A stretch of 64,000 bases of DNA, from positions 1,055,958 to 1,119,957 of the forward strand of contig NZ_JAKVOI010000001.1 in assembly GCF_022482905.1 (NCBI RefSeq), in the 5' to 3' direction. This stretch comes from Clostridium sp. (GTDB taxonomy: Bacteria > Bacillota > Clostridia > Clostridiales > Clostridiaceae). The first letter of the stretch is position 1. The number at the start of each line of letters is the position of its first letter. Positions 26,542 through 34,181 of the stretch are shown here, piece after piece. The position numbers and the translations under genes were made by a program. The notes beneath the pieces are model-generated. The model was not told the DNA's origin and did not search any database. It saw only the letters and a list, made by a program, of their open reading frames with translations.

Positions 26542-27565
26542 AAAAATTAAGGGGGAACGGAAGCTATGAAAAGTAAAAAGTTATTGCCGTTTGTTTTGTC
26601 TGCAAGTGTTATAGCAGCAGCTTTAGGAAGTGTTTCATATCCATGGAAGGTAAAAGCAGCAGAAGGTTCCGTAACAAGAGCAGGTGGGATCAACAGGTAT
26701 GAAACGGCAGCAAATGCTGCAAAGTCAAACTGGCCGAATGGAAGTGATTATGCTGTTGTTGTAAATGGTACTAAATATGCGGATGCAGTAAGTGCTTCCA
26801 CACTGGCAAAGAAACTTGATGCACCAATATTGCTTACAGAAGGTGATGAACTGGATTCAAATGCCAAGGCTGCCTTGAAGACATTAAAAACAAAGAGCGT
26901 ATATATTGTCGGCGGGGAGGGCGTGATTTCAAAATCAGTTGAAAATTCACTTTCAGGTTATAAAGTCAAGAGACTTCAGGGAAAGGACAGATATGGCACT
27001 AATCTTGCAGTAGCAAGGGAGTTGGTTGAAAAAGGAGTCAGCAAGGACAATATACTTGTAGTGGCCGGAGGCAGTTTTTCAGATGCACTGTCGGCAGCAC
27101 CGGTTGCAGCAGCAAAGGATGAAATATTATTGCTGTCAAGCAATTACAAGGCTTCAATAAAAGACTCCATTGATTTTGCAAAAGGCTCTAATGTCACGGT
27201 AATAGGAACTACATACAGCATAAGTGATGATGTGAAAAACGCCTTTTCACCTGCTGCCAAAAGAATAGATGGTGGCGAGGACAGATTTTCAACTAATTTG
27301 AAGGTGCTGAATGCCTTCAAAGATGACTTGAATGGCGGCAGACTTTATATATCCTCAGCTTCAAGGAATGCTGCGGACAACCAGTTTGCAGATGCACTTG
27401 TTGCATCGGTACTTGCAGGGAAGTACAATTCTCCTCTGTTGTTGGTTGACAGGGAGGGATTAAAAAGTACAAACAATGCTGTTGAGTATATAAAGAACAA
27501 TGCGGATAAAACTACAGATTTGCAGATAGTAGGAGGTACGGGAGCAGTTCCAGCATCGATTGAGT
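26542..27565 (+). repeat. Long direct repeat, copy 1 (about 1 kb, pairs with 29561-30584)
   Basis: The ribosome site, start and first ~333 codons of the two cell-wall protein genes are nearly identical at the DNA level, at a constant offset of 3,019 bases. The attenuator upstream is also similar. This marks a recent tandem duplication or gene conversion. Confidence 0.9.
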
Positions 27566-29367
27566 GCGCGATAAATGATGCAGCATCAGCAGAAAAGTCA
27601 GGTAACTCTGATAATTCTAACAATTCAAATGGAAATAATTCTACTGGAGATGATAATGACAGCTCCACATCTCAGACACAGACCTTTACAGGGTATATAA
27701 CCACGGAAGATGATTTTGCAGCGGAACTTGGAGAGGATACGGCGGACATGGTATATATGAAATTAATGGCGCTGTCGGGACTTGGAATAACCTTCAAGGA
27801 AAATGGCAATTGGGTATTCTACTATTTTGATGGTGACATAGCAACAAACAATACAAAGGGAGAAGGAGGAAAATGGACATTTGACGGTACAGGCTCACAG
27901 CTGAAGGCATGGAAGCTTGTGGAGAACCAGGTTAAAAACGGGGAAGGTGAAAAACCAGTACCTGTAACGGTAAAAGGAACGCTTGATGGAAGCACGAGAA
28001 CCAATCCAGGACCTGATGCAGACGGGGAACTCTTCAAGGTTATAAAAGTGAAATCCTTAACTGCAGATTCGGGGAGTTCAGGTACAGAAAACCCACAGCT
28101 CAGCGGTATAGCTGTAAGTTCTCCAGCAGACAAACTTGAATATGAAGTAGGGGAGGAACTTGATATAACTGGATTGAAAGTGAAGGGAACATATGAGGAT
28201 GGAAGTACCAAAGACGAGACAATTACAGAGGCAAATATAACCGGGTTTGACAGTTCGAAAGCAGTGGAGGGACAGGTTCTGACAATTACAGTGGATGGAA
28301 AGACAACATCATATAAAGTGAGTATAAAAGATAAAGTTCCGCAGGAGCAGACTTTTACAGGGTATATTATTGACCAGCATTGTTTCAATTCTGATTCAAA
28401 TCCTGGGAATGATACAAAATCCTGCTTGAAAATGAAAAGCTGTGCAGCAAGCGGATATGGAATAGGAGTTCCTCAAAATGATGGTACCTATAAATTCCAC
28501 TATTTCGATGGTGAATTTGCTCCAAATGCCACTGGTACGCAAGTAAAGGCATATGAATTAATAGATAAAAGTTCAAAAAATAGCCATATTTCCATTACCG
28601 TAACTGGTGAATTGAATGGAGATGTTAAAGTTGTAGACGGTGTAAGTTATCCGGTGATAACTGTATCCTCATTGGCAGAAGGTCCGGAACCAGATCCATC
28701 AGAATCAAGTAACCTCAGCAGCATAGCTGTAAGTTCTCCGGCAGATAAGCTTGAATATGAAGTAGGGGAGAAACTTGATATAACTGGATTGAAAGTAAAG
28801 GGAACATATGAGGATGGAAGTACCAAAGACGAGACAATTACAGAAGCAAATATAACCGGGTTTGACAGCTCAAAAGAAGTAGAAGGCCAGGTATTGACAA
28901 TTACGGTTGATGGCAGGACGACATCATATAAAGTGGATATAAAGGATAAAGCACCACAGGTACAGACTTTTACAGGGTATATAACTACGGAGGATGATTA
29001 TGCGGCAGAACTCAATGAAGATACTGCTTTTATGGTATATATGAAGATGATGGCATTATCTGGTCTTGGCATAACCTATCAGGATGAAGATGGCAAATGG
29101 GTTTTCTATTATTTGGATGGTAATATTGCTACAAATAATACTAAAGGAAATGAAGGCAGCTGGATCTTTGACGGCACAGGATCCCAACTGGATGCATGGA
29201 ATATAGTCGAGGAACAGGTTAAACGCAATAGTGGGGTAGACAAGATGAAACCAGTACCTGTCACAGTAACAGGAATATTAGATGGAAGCACGCAGACCAA
29301 TCCCGGGCTTGATGCCGACGGCAAATATTTTGAAGTGATAAAGGCACAGTCTATAGCTGCAGATTAA
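26566..29367 (+). CDS. Cell-wall-binding repeat protein with Met- and Cys-type surface domains
   Basis: A 933-aa secreted protein. A signal peptide (about 1-31, ending VKAAEG) is followed by three cell-wall-binding type 2 repeats (about 35-340; RYETAANAAK, ILLTEGDELD, VYIVGGEGVIS). Next come a low-complexity Ser/Asn linker (about 343-370), a TGYITTEDDFAAEL domain (about 375-500), a Big_3-like Ig domain, a related domain with cysteines (DQHCF, SCLKMKSCAASGYGI, about 597-705), a second Big_3-like domain and a second TGYITTEDD domain to the C-terminus. In the TGYITTEDD copies the cysteines are replaced, partly by Met. It sits beside copA and a cupredoxin gene and is behind attenuator 7. Metal binding at the cell surface is inferred. 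Confidence 0.85.
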   Translation: MKSKKLLPFVLSASVIAAALGSVSYPWKVKAAEGSVTRAGGINRYETAANAAKSNWPNGSDYAVVVNGTKYADAVSASTLAKKLDAPILLTEGDELDSNAKAALKTLKTKSVYIVGGEGVISKSVENSLSGYKVKRLQGKDRYGTNLAVARELVEKGVSKDNILVVAGGSFSDALSAAPVAAAKDEILLLSSNYKASIKDSIDFAKGSNVTVIGTTYSISDDVKNAFSPAAKRIDGGEDRFSTNLKVLNAFKDDLNGGRLYISSASRNAADNQFADALVASVLAGKYNSPLLLVDREGLKSTNNAVEYIKNNADKTTDLQIVGGTGAVPASIECAINDAASAEKSGNSDNSNNSNGNNSTGDDNDSSTSQTQTFTGYITTEDDFAAELGEDTADMVYMKLMALSGLGITFKENGNWVFYYFDGDIATNNTKGEGGKWTFDGTGSQLKAWKLVENQVKNGEGEKPVPVTVKGTLDGSTRTNPGPDADGELFKVIKVKSLTADSGSSGTENPQLSGIAVSSPADKLEYEVGEELDITGLKVKGTYEDGSTKDETITEANITGFDSSKAVEGQVLTITVDGKTTSYKVSIKDKVPQEQTFTGYIIDQHCFNSDSNPGNDTKSCLKMKSCAASGYGIGVPQNDGTYKFHYFDGEFAPNATGTQVKAYELIDKSSKNSHISITVTGELNGDVKVVDGVSYPVITVSSLAEGPEPDPSESSNLSSIAVSSPADKLEYEVGEKLDITGLKVKGTYEDGSTKDETITEANITGFDSSKEVEGQVLTITVDGRTTSYKVDIKDKAPQVQTFTGYITTEDDYAAELNEDTAFMVYMKMMALSGLGITYQDEDGKWVFYYLDGNIATNNTKGNEGSWIFDGTGSQLDAWNIVEEQVKRNSGVDKMKPVPVTVTGILDGSTQTNPGLDADGKYFEVIKAQSIAAD

Positions 29368-29488
29368 AGTACTTTAATTAATAAATTATTAATATTTTAT
29401 ACATGTAATATCCACAATAATATATTTTTTTAATTGACAATAAGTAAAAATTATATTATTATATAGTTCATAAAAATATATAACTTTA

Positions 29489-29560
29489 TAGCTAACTAGA
29501 AAACTAGAGGCTGAAATTTTCTTTGATTTTGAATTAGGGAAAATTTCAGCTTTTTTTATT
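29489..29560 (+). promoter_or_regulatory. Conserved hairpin attenuator, copy 8 (before second cell-wall protein)
   Basis: AGCTAA, CTAG-AAAA-CTAG, then AGGCTGAAATTTTC; GCTGAAATTTTC pairs perfectly with GAAAATTTCAGC, followed by T7. TTGACA at 29434-29439 lies upstream. Confidence 0.84.
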
Positions 29561-30584
29561 AAAAATTAAGGGGGAACGGAAGTTATGAAAAGTAAAAAGT
29601 TATTGCCGTTTGTTTTGTCTGCAAGTGTTATAGCAGCAGCTTTAGGAAGTGTTTCATATCCATGGGAAGTAAAAGCAGCGGAAGGTTCCGTAACAAGAGC
29701 AGGTGGGATCAACAGGTATGAAACGGCAGCAAATGCTGCAAAGTCAAACTGGCCGAATGGAAGTGATTATGCCGTTATTGTAAATGGTACTAAATATGCG
29801 GATGCAGTAAGTGCTTCCACACTGGCAAAGAAACTTGATGCACCAATATTGCTTACAGAAGGTGATGAACTGGATTCAAATACCAAGGATGCCTTGAAGA
29901 CATTAAAAACAAAGAGTGTATATATTGTCGGCGGGGAGGGCGTGGTTTCAAAATCAGTTGAAAATTCACTTTCAGGTTATAAAGTCAAGAGACTTCAGGG
30001 AAAGGACAGATATGGCACTAATCTTGCTGTGGCAAAGGAACTGGTTGAAGAGGGAGTAAACAAAGACAATATACTTGTAGTTGCCGGAGGCAGTTTTTCA
30101 GATGCACTGTCGGCAGCACCGGTTGCAGCAGCAAAGGATGAAATATTATTGCTGTCAAGCAATTACAAGGCTTCAATAAAAGACTCCATTGATTTTGCAA
30201 AAGGCTCTAATGTCACGGTAATAGGAACTACATACAGCATAAGTGATGATGTGAAAAACGCCTTTTCACCTGCTGCCAAAAGAATAGATGGTGGCGAGGA
30301 CAGATTTTCAACTAATTTGAAGGTGCTGAATGCCTTCAAAGATGACTTGAATGGCGGCAGACTTTATATATCCTCAGCTTCAAGGAATGCTGCGGACAAC
30401 CAGTTTGCAGATGCACTTGTTGCATCGGTACTTGCAGGGAAGTACAATTCTCCTCTGTTGTTGGTTGACAGGGAGGGATTAAAAAGTACAAACAATGCTG
30501 TTGAGTATATAAAGAACAATGCGGATAAAACTACAGATTTGCAAATAGTAGGAGGTACGGGAGCAGTTCCGAAATCGATTGAGA
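29561..30584 (+). repeat. Long direct repeat, copy 2 (pairs with 26542-27565)
   Basis: Near-identical copy of the 5' kilobase of the preceding gene, with only scattered substitutions (for example the signal peptide end and around codons 100-160). Confidence 0.9.
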
Positions 30585-31036
30585 ATACAATAAATAACGA
30601 AGTGTCAGGAGAAAATCAGACACCGCAGACACAGACTTTTACAGGATATATAACCACGGAAGATGATTTTGCAGCGGAGCTTGGAGAGGATACGGCGGAC
30701 ATGGTATACATGAAAATGATGGCGCTGTCCGGATTGGGAATAACTTATCAAGACAAGGACGGTAAATGGGTATTCTATTACCTGGATGGAGATATTTCTA
30801 CAGACAATACTGATGGAGCTGACGGCAAGTGGAAATTTAATGGTACGGGCTCTCAGCTGAGTGCATGGAATATAGTTGAAAACCAGATTAAGAGCAATAA
30901 TGGAGCAGACAAGATGAAACCAGTACCTGTCAAGATAACGGGAATATTAGATGGAAGCACACAGACTAATCCCGGACCTGATGCCGATGGTATAGACTAT
31001 CCAGTAATAAAAGTACAATCAATAACTGATAACTAA
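29585..31036 (+). CDS. Cell-wall-binding repeat protein with one Met-type surface domain
   Basis: A 483-aa secreted protein. Residues 1-340 (signal peptide plus three type 2 cell-wall-binding repeats) almost equal those of the 26566 protein. The rest is a single TGYITTEDDFAAEL domain (about 355-483) with YMKMMALSGLGI and WVFYYLDGD motifs. The Ig and Cys-type domains of the larger paralogue are absent. A GC-rich palindrome follows the stop. It likely anchors to the cell wall and presents the domain outside. Function beyond that is not known. Confidence 0.85.
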   Translation: MKSKKLLPFVLSASVIAAALGSVSYPWEVKAAEGSVTRAGGINRYETAANAAKSNWPNGSDYAVIVNGTKYADAVSASTLAKKLDAPILLTEGDELDSNTKDALKTLKTKSVYIVGGEGVVSKSVENSLSGYKVKRLQGKDRYGTNLAVAKELVEEGVNKDNILVVAGGSFSDALSAAPVAAAKDEILLLSSNYKASIKDSIDFAKGSNVTVIGTTYSISDDVKNAFSPAAKRIDGGEDRFSTNLKVLNAFKDDLNGGRLYISSASRNAADNQFADALVASVLAGKYNSPLLLVDREGLKSTNNAVEYIKNNADKTTDLQIVGGTGAVPKSIENTINNEVSGENQTPQTQTFTGYITTEDDFAAELGEDTADMVYMKMMALSGLGITYQDKDGKWVFYYLDGDISTDNTDGADGKWKFNGTGSQLSAWNIVENQIKSNNGADKMKPVPVKITGILDGSTQTNPGPDADGIDYPVIKVQSITDN

Positions 31037-31055
31037 AGAATAATGTAATTAAATA

Positions 31056-31076
31056 CCACCAGGCCCGGCCTGGTGG
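31056..31076 (+). terminator. GC-rich palindrome after the cell-wall protein gene
   Basis: CCACCAGG and CCTGGTGG around CCCGG form a stable hairpin without a T-run. It may be an RNA-stability or partial termination element before the TauE gene. Confidence 0.45.
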
Positions 31077-31112
31077 TTGTGAATTATTTAAAAATAGGAG
31101 GGGAGTTTGAAT

Positions 31113-32294
31113 TTGCAGGAATATAAGATCAAAAATATGAATCATAAAATAGGTAATAAACTGGCAATATTAATTGTAATATTAATTTTAATCCTAATCA
31201 TTTTTTTAGTAACTATATTCAAAATAAATATAGTTGAATTTCTAAAAAATCTGTTCATGCTGAAATATCTGCCAAAGTTGGGGAACAACACAAGCTATAT
31301 ACTGTTGTTTACATTTGGAATATTGACATCTTTTCATTGTATAGGTATGTGTGGTGGAATAAATATGTCACAGACCATCAGCAAGAATGGTACTGCAACT
31401 CCAAATTCAGCATTCAGGCCTGCCCTGTTCTATAATATCGGAAGAATAATATCCTACACTATTGTGGGTGGAATTGTTGGAGGACTCGGAGGAATAATTG
31501 GATTTTCTGGTATGCTGAGGGGAATCGTTCCTATTGTAGGCGGCATATTCATGGTTATAATGGCAATAAATCTGCTTGGAATCTTTAAAGTTCTGAGAAG
31601 AGTAAATATCACAGTGCCATCCTTTTTTGCTAAAAAAATTCGTAGAAATAACAATTACAGTCCTATAATTGTTGGATTGTTAACGGGCTTAATGCCATGT
31701 GGACCAATTCAAATAGTCGAATTATATGCTCTTGGAACAAGAAGTGTGATACTTGGTGCCGCTTCCATGTTCTTTTTTTCAATCGGTACAGTGCCCTTGA
31801 TGTTTATGTTCGGAATTTTAAATACTATTTTAACTAAAAATTTTTCAAAAATAATCTTGAAAGCCAGTGCTGTACTTGTACTATGTCTTGGAATAGCCAT
31901 GATAGGCAGAGGATTTTCACTGTATGGTGTCTCTGTAGGAATGAAGAACATGCCTTATGGAAATGGGAAGGGATTTTCGGCTATTGAAGGCGGAACCCAA
32001 AATGTAAGGACGGAACTTGAAAGTGACAGCTTTACTCCTATTGAAGTGATAAAAGGAATACCTGTGAAATGGAATCTGCATGTTGACGAAAAAAATTTGA
32101 ACGAATGCAACAAGGCAATTCAGATTCCAGAATACAATGTAAAAAAGAATTTGAAGGTAGGAGACAACATAATCGAATTTACTCCTGATAGAGGTGGAGA
32201 ATTCGTGTATACCTGCTGGATGGGCATGATAAAGAGCAAAATTACAGTTGTAGACAGCATTGACAAGTTGAATCAGGACAAGACTAAAAATTAA
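31113..32294 (+). CDS. TauE/SafE (DsbD_2)-type membrane protein fused to a cupredoxin domain
   Basis: 393 aa from TTG 31113, 7 nt after GGAGGGGAG (TTG 31107 is too close). TM1 is at about 15-38. The DsbD_2/sulfite-exporter-like domain (about 60-270) starts with FGILTSFHCIGMCGGI, the HCxxMC motif seen in copper-related members, and repeats it as LTGLMPCGPIQ. A C-terminal cupredoxin-like domain (about 300-385) ends with YTCWMGMIKSKITVV, with Cys and Met in copper-ligand positions. It probably moves or handles copper at the membrane. It is cotranscribed with the anchored TGYITSEDD protein and the regulator. Confidence 0.82.
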   Translation: MQEYKIKNMNHKIGNKLAILIVILILILIIFLVTIFKINIVEFLKNLFMLKYLPKLGNNTSYILLFTFGILTSFHCIGMCGGINMSQTISKNGTATPNSAFRPALFYNIGRIISYTIVGGIVGGLGGIIGFSGMLRGIVPIVGGIFMVIMAINLLGIFKVLRRVNITVPSFFAKKIRRNNNYSPIIVGLLTGLMPCGPIQIVELYALGTRSVILGAASMFFFSIGTVPLMFMFGILNTILTKNFSKIILKASAVLVLCLGIAMIGRGFSLYGVSVGMKNMPYGNGKGFSAIEGGTQNVRTELESDSFTPIEVIKGIPVKWNLHVDEKNLNECNKAIQIPEYNVKKNLKVGDNIIEFTPDRGGEFVYTCWMGMIKSKITVVDSIDKLNQDKTKN

Positions 32295-32362
32295 ATTTAA
32301 ATTAAGAAGGAAGGTGAAAACTGTTATAATATTGTGCTATAATATTGTAACAGCAGATATTT

Positions 32363-33106
32363 ATGAAGAGGAAAAATCAAATTGTAGTTGGAATAATTGC
32401 AGCAATATGCTTAATTATAGCTGGAAGTGTATGGATTATAGAGGCAAATTCGTCTAAAACTGAAGCTGGAAATAAGGATAAAAGTTCTATGAACAGCAAA
32501 CAAATGCTGCAGTCACAACATTCAAATCATAATGCAGAGAAAACTCAGGAAAAAACTGTAGCCGTGGATAGAACAAAATCTTCAGCAAAATCAGAACTGG
32601 ATAAAGAAGGCAAAGTTGAACTTAATAAAAAATCTCAATCCAATACTGTAAATTCACAGCCGGAGGAAAAAACTTCTGATATTTCAGATAACAATAGTAG
32701 TAAATCTACAGCCAGGTCTGTTAGTATTACCGGATATATTACTTCAGAAGATGATTTTGCAGCTGGACTTAAAGAAGATACTGCAAATATGGTATATATG
32801 AGATTGATGGCTCTGTCCGGACTGGGAATAACCTTTCAGCAAAATGGCAGCTGGGTATTTTACTATTTTGACGGTAATATTGCTTCAGACAATAAAAGTG
32901 GTAAAGACGGAAAATGGACTTTTAATGGTAGTGGATCGCAGTTGACTGCATGGAATATTGTCCAGAAACATGTAAAGGAAGGTAAGGGCAAATATCCGGT
33001 TCAAGTTACGGTAAAGGGAGTATTAAAAGGAAACACCGGTACTAATCCGGGGCCGGATGCTGATGGCAAAAAGTTCCCTGTAATAACTGTTGAATCCATA
33101 AATTAA
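32363..33106 (+). CDS. Membrane-anchored protein with TGYITSEDD surface domain
   Basis: A 247-aa protein with an N-terminal TM anchor (about 8-25), a Lys/Ser/Gln-rich linker (about 27-120) containing HSNHN, and one C-terminal domain (about 122-247; GYITSEDDFAAGL, YMRLMALSGLGITF, WVFYYFDGN) shared with the two cell-wall proteins. No good ribosome site precedes ATG 32363. The nearest, GAAGGAAGG, is at 32306-32314, before a repeated TATAATATTGT sequence. It may be an exported metal-binding or scavenging module, but this is inferred from the domain and its neighbours. Confidence 0.75.
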   Translation: MKRKNQIVVGIIAAICLIIAGSVWIIEANSSKTEAGNKDKSSMNSKQMLQSQHSNHNAEKTQEKTVAVDRTKSSAKSELDKEGKVELNKKSQSNTVNSQPEEKTSDISDNNSSKSTARSVSITGYITSEDDFAAGLKEDTANMVYMRLMALSGLGITFQQNGSWVFYYFDGNIASDNKSGKDGKWTFNGSGSQLTAWNIVQKHVKEGKGKYPVQVTVKGVLKGNTGTNPGPDADGKKFPVITVESIN

Positions 33107-33132
33107 AATAGGATTTGAATGGAGTCTTGGTT

Positions 33133-33849
33133 ATGAAAGAACAGAAAAGAAGAATACTTGTAGTAGATGACGAGATAAAAATTGTGGAAGTTGTAAAATC
33201 ATATCTTCAGAGAGATGGATATTCTGTATATTCTGCATACGATGGAAATACCGTTATGGATATGTTTGACAAAGTAAATCCTGATCTCATGATTCTGGAT
33301 CTTATGCTTCCGGATATTTGTGGAGAAAAACTATGCAGTATTTTAAGAAAGAAGTCCAAGGTGCCTATCATAATGCTTACAGCCAAAACTTCAGAATCTG
33401 ATATACTCAATGGATTTGACATAGGAGCAGATGACTATGTAATAAAACCTTTCAGTCCAAAACAGCTTGTGGCAAGAGTGAAATCACTTCTAAGAAGAAC
33501 AGTGGATGATAAAGATATTATGGATTACATAATTTCCATAGATAACGGCAGGTTGACAATAAACAACTCAAGCTATGAAGTTAAAAAATCAGGCAGTATA
33601 GTCAATCTTACCCCTGTTGAGTACAATATACTTACAGTTATGGCAGGACATCCTGAAAAAATTTTTACAAGAGAAGAATTGATATCCATTGTACTGGGAA
33701 AAAATTTTGACGGATATAACAGGGCTATTGATTCACATATAAAGAACTTGAGACAAAAAATTGAAGATAATTCCAGAAACCCTGTATACATTTTGACTGT
33801 AAGAGGAATAGGTTATAAATTTGGTGGAATTGTAGAAAAAAGATATTGA
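33133..33849 (+). CDS. OmpR-family response regulator
   Basis: 238 aa from ATG 33133 with GGAG about 8 nt upstream (an in-frame TTG at 33115 has no site). The receiver domain has VVDDE, phosphoacceptor Asp in LMILDLMLPD (about 54) and Lys in YVIKPFSP. The C-terminal winged helix ends with AIDSHIKNLRQKIEDN and TVRGIGYKF. It is probably the partner of the kinase at 24956, now 6.8 kb away. The -35 box of the next promoter overlaps its stop codon. Confidence 0.92.
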   Translation: MKEQKRRILVVDDEIKIVEVVKSYLQRDGYSVYSAYDGNTVMDMFDKVNPDLMILDLMLPDICGEKLCSILRKKSKVPIIMLTAKTSESDILNGFDIGADDYVIKPFSPKQLVARVKSLLRRTVDDKDIMDYIISIDNGRLTINNSSYEVKKSGSIVNLTPVEYNILTVMAGHPEKIFTREELISIVLGKNFDGYNRAIDSHIKNLRQKIEDNSRNPVYILTVRGIGYKFGGIVEKRY

Positions 33850-33874
33850 CATATTCAATAATATTGAATATACT
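33846..33874 (+). promoter_or_regulatory. Sigma-A promoter for the D1-K1 unit
   Basis: TTGACA 33846-33851 (overlapping the regulator stop codon) and TATACT 33869-33874 with a 17-nt spacer. Confidence 0.75.
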
Positions 33875-33888
33875 AATAGAAGTATATA

Positions 33889-34045
33889 GCTTATCAAGAG
33901 AGGCGGAGGGACAGGCCCTTTGATGCCCGGCAACCTGGATTTTATTCAAGGTGCCAATTCCTGCAGGATGAAATATACCTGGAAGATAAGATAATGGAAG
34001 AAATAACCTTCCCGTATCTTTTGCAGGGGAAGGTTTTGTTTTTTA
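33889..34045 (+). promoter_or_regulatory. SAM-I riboswitch (S-box 6) with terminator
   Basis: The aptamer (33890-33991) shows CTTATCAAGAGAG, GGAGGGACAGGCCC, GCCCGGCAACC, GGTGCCAATTCC and GGAAGATAAG. The terminator AACCTTCCC with GGGGAAGGTT and a T-rich run is at 34005-34044. It controls the first nitrogenase-like pair. Confidence 0.95.
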
Positions 34046-34053
34046 TTTACAGT

Positions 34054-34131
34054 TAATTGGTTGACCAGATATACTGGAGACTAAGTAAAGCCGGCGATGT
34101 ATATTCGTAGTGTTTTACCTAGTCTTTTTTG
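34054..34131 (+). promoter_or_regulatory. Conserved hairpin attenuator, copy 9 (before D1-K1)
   Basis: GGTTGA, CCAG-ATATA-CTGG, then AGACTAAGTAAAG pairing with TTTTACCTAGTCT, followed by T6. It is in series behind S-box 6. The stem is the CCAG/CTGG variant. Confidence 0.83.
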
Positions 34132-34181
34132 TCAATTGGATTTTAGTAATTATTGATAAATATAAAAGGGAGGATACAATT

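Noticed and set aside
27345-28388. Long antisense frames in the cell-wall protein gene
   Set aside because: Shadows of a repetitive, compositionally biased gene; no ribosome sites or protein-like features.
34110-34181. N-terminal extension of D1
   Set aside because: It overlaps the attenuator terminator and has no ribosome site; TTG 34182 has AAGGGAGGA and matches the other D proteins.
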